NCBI RefSeq assembly: GCF_010015445.1
Contig: NC_053116.1
Location: forward strand, 27,676,785 to 27,740,784
DNA length: 64,000 bases
Direction: 5' to 3'
Source of the DNA: Perca fluviatilis
Taxonomy: Eukaryota; Chordata; Actinopteri; Perciformes; Percidae
Under the pieces are notes generated by a model. That model was not told the DNA's origin. It worked only from the letters and a program-made list of their open reading frames with translations, and did no database searches. A program made the position numbers and the translations under genes. Shown here piece after piece: positions 37,229-46,250 of the stretch (positions are counted from its first letter, which is position 1; every line of letters begins with the position of its first letter).

Positions 37229-40200
37229 GTGAGGAAAGTTCAGGGAAAGAGGTAATAAAAAAGGTAGGTGATAGAAAGAGTGGACAGCTATGGAAGAAAG
37301 GGACTAGGCAGAAAACAGGTTTGCAAGAAAGATGGAAGATAAGGGAACATGAAAAGAAAAGAGTGATAAGGGAGAGGTTGGGGAATCATGGGTGGAAGTG
37401 GAGAGGACATTTTCAAAGTAGTTGCAGATGGTGGAAAGATGCCAAAATGCCAATGGGAAAAAAAAAGTTCCAAAAGTGTTTCTTCTTTAGTAAAAAGAAA
37501 ATCTTTGATGCAAATATCCAGTGTACCATGGCATATCACTATCGATATTATGTTGGCAATGATATTTTATTCTGATGTTATGATGTGAGAACCTTTCAAA
37601 AAGGTACCAAAAGAACAAATGGGAGGAGGAAAAATGGGGCAGGCGAGTAGGGAACAGCAGGAAGAAGAGTTGCAGTATGAATTGATGACTCACCCTGATA
37701 AAGTAGGTATTTGATTACTCAGCAGAAACATGGTGTCATAACATAAAGGGTAAAAACTATTTTACTTTAATTCTGTCCAGTTGTATTCCGTCCATTTGGA
37801 AAGGTTTTGTAAACGTGAAGTTTTGTTAACAGGGTAAGTGACTGTGATCTCCTGCATGCAAACAAAAAGCTCATAGTCAATGTAAATAAAGCTCAATTGG
37901 AAAATGTGTGATAAGAAAGCCAGATAGACAAATGCTGTTGATTTGTGGTTTGACAGGACCATTTTATGCTAAATTAGAAGTAACAGTATCACAATAGATA
38001 TAACATATAATTTGTGGGAAATTTAGTTGAGAAATGTTTAAAGTAGTAAACCAGATGGTAATGTCTGGTTTTGGTTTATCCTGTGAATTAAAGTAGTAGG
38101 TTGACATTTTGGGAAATACGCTTCTTCGCACTCTTCTCTTTAAAGCAACACTAGAGAACTTTTCCCACTTCGGTCCCCCTACAGGTTGGAAGCGGAATTG
38201 TCCATTATATTACATTGTCCAGTTCATTCGAACTACAGATCAACTACCCGATCTGGCAAACTTGCATAATGTAATGTACGGTAATGAAAGAATAACAGTA
38301 AAGGAGATAACAAGGAGCAGAGTGGTGCGCACTCTACCAGGTTAGCTAGAGGTCACCCTGCTTCTTTGTATTTTTGCAAATATTTTGAGATAAGACCAAC
38401 ACCACTCCAATGCCTGTACGCTAGATATGAAGCTACTGCCAGCGGCCGATTAGCTTGGCTTAGCATAAAGACTGGATGCTCTGTCTAAAGGTAACCAAAA
38501 TTTCTAATTAGCATGTCATATGTTTGTTTAATCCATACAAAGGAGTCTTGTATTCACCCTGATGTTGCCAGGCAACTGATGGAGACTCTCAAAACTGACA
38601 TGAAATAGTCTGCAACATAACCATAGTGTCGCTTTTACACAAATGAGATGTGGCGTGTTAATTAGTGAGCTTCACAGATGCTAATCTAAGATAACAGTCC
38701 CGTCTCCAGCTTCATATTTAATGAAAAGACATGAGAGTGGTATCGATCTTCTCAACTAACTCTACAAGTAAACAATTAAGAATTAAGTGTATTTCCCAAA
38801 GTGTCGAACTATCCCTTTTCATAAAGCCGTACTGCTCACTGATTTGCAACATTGAACAGAGCTATTAAATTAATAAATGATATCTACGTCAGTAGAAACT
38901 GTGTGGCAAGATCTTCAACAAACAATTGATAAATTTCTATCATCTCACGGTAAATGAAACTGAAAGAGGATGTACTGATCTTGTCACAGGTGGACTTCGA
39001 GGCAACAGCCCAGTCAGTAATGGTGGAAACTCTACGGGAGGTCAAAAGGTTAAGGCCCAAAGCATTATGGGGCGTCTCCCCTTACCCCAGCTGCTACAAC
39101 GGCGATCCTGCCCAAACTATATTAGCCAATTTCACCGGCCAGTGCCCTGCTACGGAAATGGCCCTTAACGATGAGCTTCTGTGGCTATGGAAACGATGCT
39201 CCGCCCTCTACCCTCTCCTCACCCTGGAGAAGCTGCAGGTGGGTAACAACACTGTGTTGTTCTTTTGTGTATCTTTTTACATTTTTGTTTTGGGTTAAGA
39301 CAGTTTAAACTCATGCTGGCAGTTAAACTAAACATGCTATAATAATTAAGAGAAATAAACTATATACAAAGAAAACCTAATTGTAACTTAAACAGAAACA
39401 AATCTTTTAAAGCCTACGTCCATGTAAGTTCTTACACTTGGCTGGATACAAGGAGGAAAGAGAGATCAAAGCCACAAAAAGCTGTTAAAAACTAAACTAC
39501 TGTCTAACTCAAGCTTTTCCCCTGAGCAGTTAACAACATATTGTCAACTACAGAGCGAAAGCTCCGACTGTAACACCGAAAACTGAGTGGTTTATAGGTA
39601 CAAATCTGTCAATCTGTCCCCTTGTTTATAGAGTGGGACCTCGGGAGCCAGGCTTTATTTGTCCAGTCAAATCAGAGAATCACTACGAGTATCATCTCTG
39701 ACTGGGACTGCATTTGATCTTCCTGTATTCCCATTGGTCAAGAGTGTCTACGCCTCAACAAACACTTTCCTGTCACAGGTGAGATATTAACGTCTGGTAT
39801 TCGAGCACCCTGTACACGGATCAATGATAAAGCAGAACAAATGGAGAGGAAGGACGGAAGTAGATTCATGTTGTTTCATAGCACTTATTATTCCCTGGTT
39901 CTAAAGTCACACAGTTTTGCTTGGAAAAGAGAATAATAAGAAAGCTGAAAGGTGTTTTTGGATTTAGGGTGAAATAAACAGAGGCCTCATTATGAAGTGT
40001 AATGGTGTGTATACTGTATCATACTAATAAGTACAAAGAGAGCAGTTGAAAAAGAGTGTGCTTTTATAGTTTATTTGTATAATTTCTTGTTAACAGGCAG
40101 ACCTGGTCACCACCATAGGAGAAAGTGCTGCCATGGGAACAGCCGGAGTTGTCATCTGGGAGAGAAGTGAGACTAAGACAGAGGTATACAACTATACATT

Positions 40201-43200
40201 TACATAAAGTGCATACACCCACGTGCACGTTTATCCACTGATATTTATAAACGTGATATTTTTCCCCCCAGGATTTCAGTTTATAAAAACACACTTTTAC
40301 AAAGATGCCTTGTGTTGGCAAATATTTTCTTTAACACAAGATGTGCATCTTGATATGTCTTTAAGGTCCCATATTATGCTCCTTTTCAGGTTCATGCTCA
40401 TCTTTTGGGTTTCTACTAGAACATGTTTACATGCTTTAATTTTCAAAAAACACATTATGTTTATCATACTGTCTTTTTGAACATACCTGTATCCACCCTC
40501 TGTCTGAAGCACTCCGTTTTAGGGACAGCCTCTTTAAGATCCTCTACCGAAAAAGCCCAGTCTGCTCTGATTGTTCAGCATTTAGGGTCTTCTGCATCTG
40601 CGCTCTCGAGTCTCTGCACCGTTATTGCAGCCAGGGAAGGACTGTAACAGCTTTTTCTACCTTTACAGTGGGGCAAAAAAGTATTTAGTCAGCCACCAAT
40701 TGTGCAAGTTCTCCCACTTAAAAAGATGAGAGAGGCCTGTAATTTTCATCATAGGTATACTTCAACTATCAGAGACAAAATGAGTAAAAAAAATTTGGGG
40801 GATTTTTAATGAATTTATTTGCAAATTATGGTTTTATTATTTGGTCAATAACAAAAGTTCATCTCAATACTTTGTTATATACCCTTTGTTGGCAATGACA
40901 GAGGTCAAACGTTTTCTGTAAGTCTTCACAAGGTTTTCACACACTGTTGCTGGTATTTTGGCCCATTCCTCCATGCAGATCTCCTCTAGAGCAGTGATGT
41001 TTTGGGGCTGTCGCTGGGCAATACGGACTTTCAACTCCCTCCAAAGATTTTATATGGGGTTGAGATCTGGAGACCTGCTAGGCCACTCCAGGACCTTGAA
41101 ATGCTTCTTACGAAGCCACTCCTTCGTTGCCAGGGCGGTGTGTTTGGGATCATTGTAATGCTGAAAGACCTAGCCACGTTTTATCTTTTATGCCGTTGCT
41201 GATGGAAGGAGGTTTTCACTCAAAATCTCACGATACATGGCCCCATTCATTCTTTCCTTTATACGGATCAGTCGTCCTGGTCCCTTTGCAGAAAAACAGA
41301 AAAAGCCCCAAAGCATGATGTTTCCACCCCCATGCTTCACAGTAGGTATGGTGTTCTTTGGATGCAACTCGGCATTCTTTCTCCTCCAAACACGACGAGT
41401 TGAGTTTTTACCAAAAAGTTCTATTTTGGTTTCATCTGACCATATGACATTCTCCCAATCCTCTTCTGGATCATCCAAATGCTCTCTAGCAAACTTCAGA
41501 CGGGCCTGGACATGTACTGGCTTAAGCAGGGGGACACGTCTGGCACTGCAGGATTTGAGTCCCTGGCGGCGTAGTGTGTTACTGATGGTAGCCTTTGTTA
41601 CTTTGGTCCCAGCTCTCTGCAGGTCATTCACTAGGTCCCCCCGTGTGGTTCTGGGATTTTTGCTCACCGTTCTTGTGATCATTTTGACCCCACAGGGTGA
41701 GATCTTGCGTGGACCCCCAGATCGAGGGAGATTATCAGTGGTCTTGTATGTCTTCCATTTTCAAATGATTGCTCCCACAGTTGATTTCTTCACACCAAGC
41801 TGCTTACCTATTGCAGATTCAGTCTTCCCAGCCTGGTGCAGGTCTACAATTTTGTTTCTGGTGTTCTTTGACAGCTCTTTGGTCTTGGCCATAGTGGAGT
41901 TTGGAGTGTGACTGTTTGAGGTTGTGGACAGGTGTCGTTTATACTGATAACAAGTTGGTGCCATTAATAGAGGTAACGAGTGGAGGACAGAGGAGCCTCT
42001 TAAAGAAGAAGTTACAGGTCTGTGAGAGCCAGAAATCTTGTTTGTTTGTAGGTGACCAAATACTTATTTTACCGAGGAATTTACCAATTAATTAATTAAA
42101 AATCCTACAATGTGATTTTCTGGATTTTTTTTTCTCATTTTGTCTCTCATAGTTGAAGTGTACCTATGATGAAAATCACAGGCCTCTCTCATCTTTTTAA
42201 GTGGGAGAACTTGCATAATTGGTGGCTGACTAAATACTTTTTTGCCCCACTGTATATAGTATAGTTGTCACAACTGTACAAAAGTCCTGACGGCTCATTT
42301 AAAGATGGGATGTGTGTATTCCTCTGTGGACTGAGTGTTTTGATACTTTCACAGTATTTATATAGCACTTTGACCTGCTTTGTAATAAAAAAAAAAGACA
42401 TACATACAACCTGTCTATTTCCCAGAGAGAGTGTCAGGACCTGGCAGAGTTCGTCCGTAAGGTCTTGGGGCCCTACTCCATCAACGTAACCACGGCAACT
42501 CGACTCTGCTCAGCCTCTTTGTGCCAGGGAAAGGGCAGATGCGTCCGTCAAAATTCAGAAAGCTCTGCATACCTCCACCTCCCACCCCCATCCGAAGTGG
42601 TGGAGAAGGTGACTGAAAAGGTGAGATAATGTCATTTTAAGTAGATTTCAAGATTTAGCCGTGCTAGATGTATAAGCCCTGCCTATGTATTGTATTGCAG
42701 TTATCTTTAATCCCGTGCACAAGCTTGATGCCCACTCTTACAATAAGCCATAAATAGATGTTGACAGAGACCTGTTGTTAGATATAAACCAGACTATTTC
42801 TGTGCTTGGTGTGATGACCTAAAAGAGTCTTATGACGGATGGACATTTTTCAGTTTCCAGTTAATTAGCTACACCAAGCTAAAACTACTGCAGTCTAACA
42901 CAACTAATAAATCTCAAATTCATGAAGAATATAATGTTCAGTTGTTGCTTTAGAGAGGTGTTGATTCAAGGTTATGGTCATTTTAGAGGCTGATTTTAGC
43001 TAGGTGTATGCAATAAATGGTGTATCATGTTCCCAGTTTCCTATGTACCCCATCTTAATATCCTCTTAATATGATACATTAACGATACCTTACAAAGGGT
43101 TTTATATTCTCTGCAATATTGAAACCAATAAGTCATTAATTTTAATAAATAATTTTGCAACTGTTGGACCAGATTTAGCTGAAAAAATTCCTATTCCGCA

Positions 43201-45335
43201 GATAACTGATAACAGATACAATGATCTTATTGAAAGAAATCAATGCTCAATGTTTCTTAAAGCTGTAGAAGAAAAATAAATAATTGTTAATGAATGCAAA
43301 ACTAAAGCATCCACTGATTGTAACTAAATAGATATCAAGATAGTAAAAGAAAAAGAGTAAAAATCTCTAAACCATTAACTCATATTTTTAATTTGTCATT
43401 CCAAGCTGGTAAATTTCTAACTAAAATGAAAACCGCAAAAGTCATACCTTTGTATAAAACTGGAGATAAACACCACTTCACAAATTACAGGCCGGTCTCT
43501 CTACTGCCACAATTTTCAAAGATTCTTGAAAAACTCTTCAATGACAGATTAGACAAATTCAAATTACTTACTGATAGTCAATATGGATTCAGAAAAAAAC
43601 AGGTCAACATCACTAGCTTTAATTGATCTCATTGAAGAAATCACAAATTCCACATACAAAAAGAAATATGGAGTGGGAGTATTTATTGATTTGAAAAAAG
43701 CATTTGACACAATTAATCATGACACGGGGATAGTGTTGAAGTGGTTAAGCAGTTATTTAAAAGACAGGCAACAATTTGTGAAGTTGGGAGATTATACATC
43801 CAAATGTTTGGACATTGCGTGTGGTGTCCCCCAGGGGTCAGTATTGGGACCAAAATGATTTATCCTTTATATAAATGATATATGTAAAGTATCCGAATTA
43901 CTGAAATTTGTATTATTTGCAGACGACACAAACATTTTTGTTTCTGGTCAGAATTTACAGCAACTCTTGTACATAATCACTTCAGAATTCAGAAAAATAA
44001 AACAGTGGTTTGATATGAATAAGCTATCATTAAATGTGAGTAAAACCAAATTCATGATATTTGGTAATCATAAATTAATCAATCATGTACAGTTACAGAT
44101 AGAGGGTGTTAATATAGAAAGAGTATATGAAATGACATTTCTTGGAGTGATTATAGATGACAAGATTTGCTGGAAACCTCATTTAAAACATATCCAAGCA
44201 AAACTGTCTAGAAGTATTGCAGTTTTGGCTAAAGCAAAGTACAGTTTAGACAACAAAACACTTCACATTTTGTATTGTTCAATGGTGTTACAGTATTTAA
44301 ATTACTGTGTAGAGGTTTGGGGTAACACATATCAAAATTCATTGAAATCGTTAATTATACTTAAAAAAAGAGCAATACGAATAATTCATAACACTGGATA
44401 TTTGGAACACACCAATTCACTATTTTTACAGTCTAAAGCATTAAAATTACTTGACCTAGTTGAATTTCAGAAAGGTGTAGTCATTTTCAAAGCGAGAAAC
44501 AATTTATTGCCTGGCAACATACAGAAAATATTTTCTGAAAGAGAGGGGGGCTATGACTTGAGGGGAAAGTCAAATTTTAAGATTCCCAGTTTTCGCACTA
44601 CAAGGAAAAGTTTCTGTCTATCTGTCAGCGGCACTAAATTGTTGAACACACTAAGTAATGAATTAAAGCAATGTGAATGCAAAATCTTCGCACTCACGTC
44701 TTTTATTACTTTATTAGAACTACACTTATGTCAACAACCAGTCAAGAAACCAAGATGTTAACAAGTAAAAAGCGACATATTCTCTTCCGGTTCTCCTCCG
44801 TTGAACAAAAGTTACTGTAATGTTAGCTTTTAGACACATCAAAGCTGCATGGGGGAATTTAGTTAGGCCTGACTGTTCTCCCAATAAGTTCTTCTGTAGG
44901 CTATGACTTCAATGCTATCCATCTGCTCACGCATCTATGTACCATATCTAGTTCCTCTCTCTATAAGATAAGTTGCAGGTCAAAAAAATACTATTTAATT
45001 ACACAAATGACTGTGACTGCACTGTAGATTGGTTCAATCGGTGCCATGTCAACATCCAAAATGTCATATAGCAGTACAATAGAAAACATAAACTAATAAA
45101 TAGGTATTGTTGCATACTATCATGTAAGCTGCTGATATGATCCTATTTAAAGTGGCTACTGTCTGAATTTAATAACCTGATGGTGGATGATAGTTTATAT
45201 CAAGAACATAGGACACCAGGAATATAGATATGGCTCCCAATAAAAAATTGGGTGTATAGTACACCCAAACACACAATGGTGATATGAGATGCTAGCACAA
45301 TGGGGGGGGAAAAGGAAAGAAAATAAAAAAAAAAA

Positions 45336-45376
<41 letters not shown>

Positions 45377-46250
45377 GGTTTGTTTACAAAAGCCTGGGTA
45401 CACATGGTGAACAGCACCTGTAAAAAGAGACACAAAGTTCTCAACTTATGTTCTTTCTGTGTGGAAAGTTGGAAACAGAGCAACTTGTTTTGAGTCACAA
45501 CTGATAAAGATAACAAAGACCACAGCAGGGAGTCTGAGATTTGTCTGTGTTTAGACAGGAAGAAAGCAAAGAGGGAAACAGTAGCTGTGAGTAGAGAAAG
45601 ACCAGCTGGAGCACTGAACACAGGAACATTGTGCTGTCTGCTAACACTCTTCACTTTTTGGAAATCTCTGCATGGGATTTCGGTAACGTTCAGTTGTCAA
45701 AAGAAGTACAACACAATATAAAGTATGAATATGTTTCTATAACACTATGTGACTGATGTTATAAAATGTTTCACTGTTCCCTATGAAAATTATAGCAGCA
45801 ATGTGTGCCAATGTTAACAGCATTTTCTATCTAACATCTCAGGCAGAGGCAGCAAAAGCCACAGATCAGCCAGACACAAACACTAAACCCGCTGAACCAG
45901 ACCCAGCTGAGATCTGGAAGAAGGACTTCCAGTGCCAGTGGTACAAAACTGCAGACGGGGATGTCTCGGACCAGCAGTCCCCCCAAGACGGAGCGTCTGT
46001 TGCGGGTACAGTAAAAGAGAATGCTGGAGATGTAATCGGGACTACAACCACTTCAACGATAGCTTCTACAACAGCTTTTAGAACAAAAGGTGCCTCTGTG
46101 ATTGAGTTAAGAGGAAGCAGTTCACCAGGTACTGGAAGTCCAACGCCTTTACTGGAAGTAACTACAGACGGTGGAAACAAGCCACTGAGTGCCCCAAACC
46201 TGACTGTTCTACTGTTGCTGGTGGCTGGAAGTCTATGCTTGGAACCTTAA
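36626..46250 (+). CDS. Hyaluronidase-family (GH56-like) GPI-anchored protein, probably catalytically inactive; six coding exons
   Basis: Exons by splice consensus and frame: 36626-37228, 38990-39238, 39632-39778, 40097-40183, 42426-42620, 45843-46250. All introns are GT-AG and phase 0; the product is 562 aa. Seen in order: long N-terminus with a hydrophobic signal segment (about 38-56), GH56 barrel (about 70-355) with GGLPQ, WxPx[23 protein letters not shown] and IGESAAxGxAGVVIW blocks, a degraded EGF-like segment (390-460), a Ser/Thr-rich stalk, and a hydrophobic GPI-type tail (547-562). The family cleaves hyaluronan using an Asp-x-Glu pair. Here that site reads R158-Y159-A160, so hydrolysis is not expected. 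The frame is open throughout, which argues against a plain pseudogene. ATG 36626 is the first ATG in frame. The paralogue (hyal1/2/3/4/spam1-like) cannot be assigned. It is convergent with borcs6. A non-hyaluronidase role, such as binding or adhesion, is inference. Confidence 0.85.
38094..38818. mobile_element. Nested MITEs in intron 1 of the hyaluronidase-like gene
   Basis: Inverted ends: GTTGACATTTTGGGAAATAC at 38100-38119 pairs with GTATTTCCCAAAGTGTCGAA near 38789. Inside are fish repeat hallmarks (CTAGATATGAAGCTACTGCC, TTAGCTTGGCTTAGCATAAA). About 38137-38370 interrupts this pattern (starting AAAGCAACACTAGAGAAC) and looks like a second element inserted in the first. Confidence 0.65.
38990..39238 (+). 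CDS. Hyaluronidase-like gene, coding exon 2 (residues 202-284)
   Basis: Begins after a CACAG acceptor with VDFEATAQ and ends LEKLQ before GTGGGT. Carries the conserved cysteine pair SCYN...QC (C236, C253), the NFT glycosylation sequon (N248) and the NDELLWLW helix. Two positions that are Tyr in active enzymes are Ser231 and Thr279 here. Confidence 0.88.
39632..39778 (+). CDS. Hyaluronidase-like gene, coding exon 3 (residues 285-333)
   Basis: 49 codons between a TATAG acceptor and a CAG/GTGAGA donor. The translation [20 protein letters not shown] followed by [20 protein letters not shown] matches the part of the hyaluronidase barrel before the conserved IGES block. No in-frame ATG is needed, so simple ORF searches miss this exon. 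The Arg found in active enzymes aligns with Gln297. Confidence 0.87.
40097..40183 (+). CDS. Hyaluronidase-like gene, coding exon 4 (residues 334-362)
   Basis: 29 codons with the family-diagnostic block [16 protein letters not shown], including the conserved Trp354. Flanked by a TTAACAG acceptor and a GAG/GTATAC donor. Its small size matches the short penultimate exon of about 90 nt that I recall in vertebrate HYAL genes. Confidence 0.9.
40666..42252 (-). mobile_element. Tc1/mariner-type transposon, defective, in intron 4 of the hyaluronidase-like gene
   Basis: 1587 bp between TA dinucleotides (40664-40665 and 42253-42254). The ends are long near-perfect inverted repeats starting CAGTGGGGCAAAAAAGTATT and containing inner matching blocks (CATCATAGGTATACTTCAAC and its complement), the IR/DR layout of fish Tc1 elements. 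The transposase is read on the minus strand from ATG 41892. Confidence 0.93.
40880..41892 (-). pseudogene. Tc1 transposase, broken
   Basis: [20 protein letters not shown] (paired-type DNA-binding domain), then [20 protein letters not shown], then the DDE domain with [14 protein letters not shown] and [10 protein letters not shown], and the tail RVIANKGY-like. Damage: frame breaks between the blocks, the central DND motif reads YND, and in the last catalytic motif (LNPIENLW in the family) the Glu codon is TAA at 41050-41052. No active enzyme can be made. Confidence 0.88.
42426..42620 (+). CDS. Hyaluronidase-like gene, coding exon 5 (residues 363-427)
   Basis: 65 codons from a TTTCCCAG acceptor to an AAG/GTGAGA donor. 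Encodes [19 protein letters not shown] with a sequon at N382, and the first half of the EGF-like module, [13 protein letters not shown] (C390, C395, C401). The acceptor lies about 25 bp from a transposon-derived segment. Confidence 0.87.
43154..44761 (+). mobile_element. Degenerate jockey/CR1-like LINE in intron 5 of the hyaluronidase-like gene
   Basis: Plus-strand reading across several frames: [88 protein letters not shown], then a post-RT region of about 260 codons without stops (43967-44761). Damage: frameshift near 43600, loss of about 14 codons between FDTINHD and GIVLKW, a stop directly after LGPK (43857-43859), and stops in the 5' part. It has the same orientation as the host gene. 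Confidence 0.85.
45325..45374. repeat. A12/T37 homopolymer pair
   Basis: A run at 45325-45336 followed by T run 45338-45374, in intron 5 of the hyaluronidase-like gene, about 560 bp downstream of the LINE end. Confidence 0.9.
45843..46250 (+). CDS. Hyaluronidase-like gene, terminal exon (residues 428-562): degraded EGF end, Ser/Thr stalk, GPI signal
   Basis: Follows an AACATCTCAG acceptor. FQCQWYK (C458) aligns with the FxCxCY part of the HYAL EGF-like module, but the second Cys is Trp460 and the later Cys is absent. A Thr/Ser/Gly-rich, mucin-like stretch follows, then a hydrophobic end [16 protein letters not shown] typical of GPI attachment signals, then TAA at 46248-46250. An AATAAA at 47241-47246 could end the mRNA with a 3'UTR of about 1 kb. 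Confidence 0.83.
   Translation, partial: AEAAKATDQPDTNTKPAEPDPAEIWKKDFQCQWYKTADGDVSDQQSPQDGASVAGTVKENAGDVIGTTTTSTIASTTAFRTKGASVIELRGSSSPGTGSPTPLLEVTTDGGNKPLSAPNLTVLLLLVAGSLCLEP

Larger units (their letters stand above)
40361..42410. mobile_element. TTAA-type MITE split by the Tc1 insertion
   Basis: Left part 40361-40665 begins TTAAGGTCCCATATTATGCT, a start I know from a common fish MITE. The right part, after the Tc1 element (42255 to about 42410), has ACTTTCACAGTATTTATATA and CTGCTTTGTAATAAAAAA, which fits the other half of the same family. The terminal inverted end is missing at the right, just before the exon 5 acceptor. Confidence 0.55.

Noticed and set aside
41237..41911. 224-codon plus-strand frame
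   Set aside because: Antisense shadow of the Tc1 transposase.
45866..46180. 104-codon minus frame over the terminal hyaluronidase-like exon
   Set aside because: Antisense to a coding exon supported by splice sites and family similarity.
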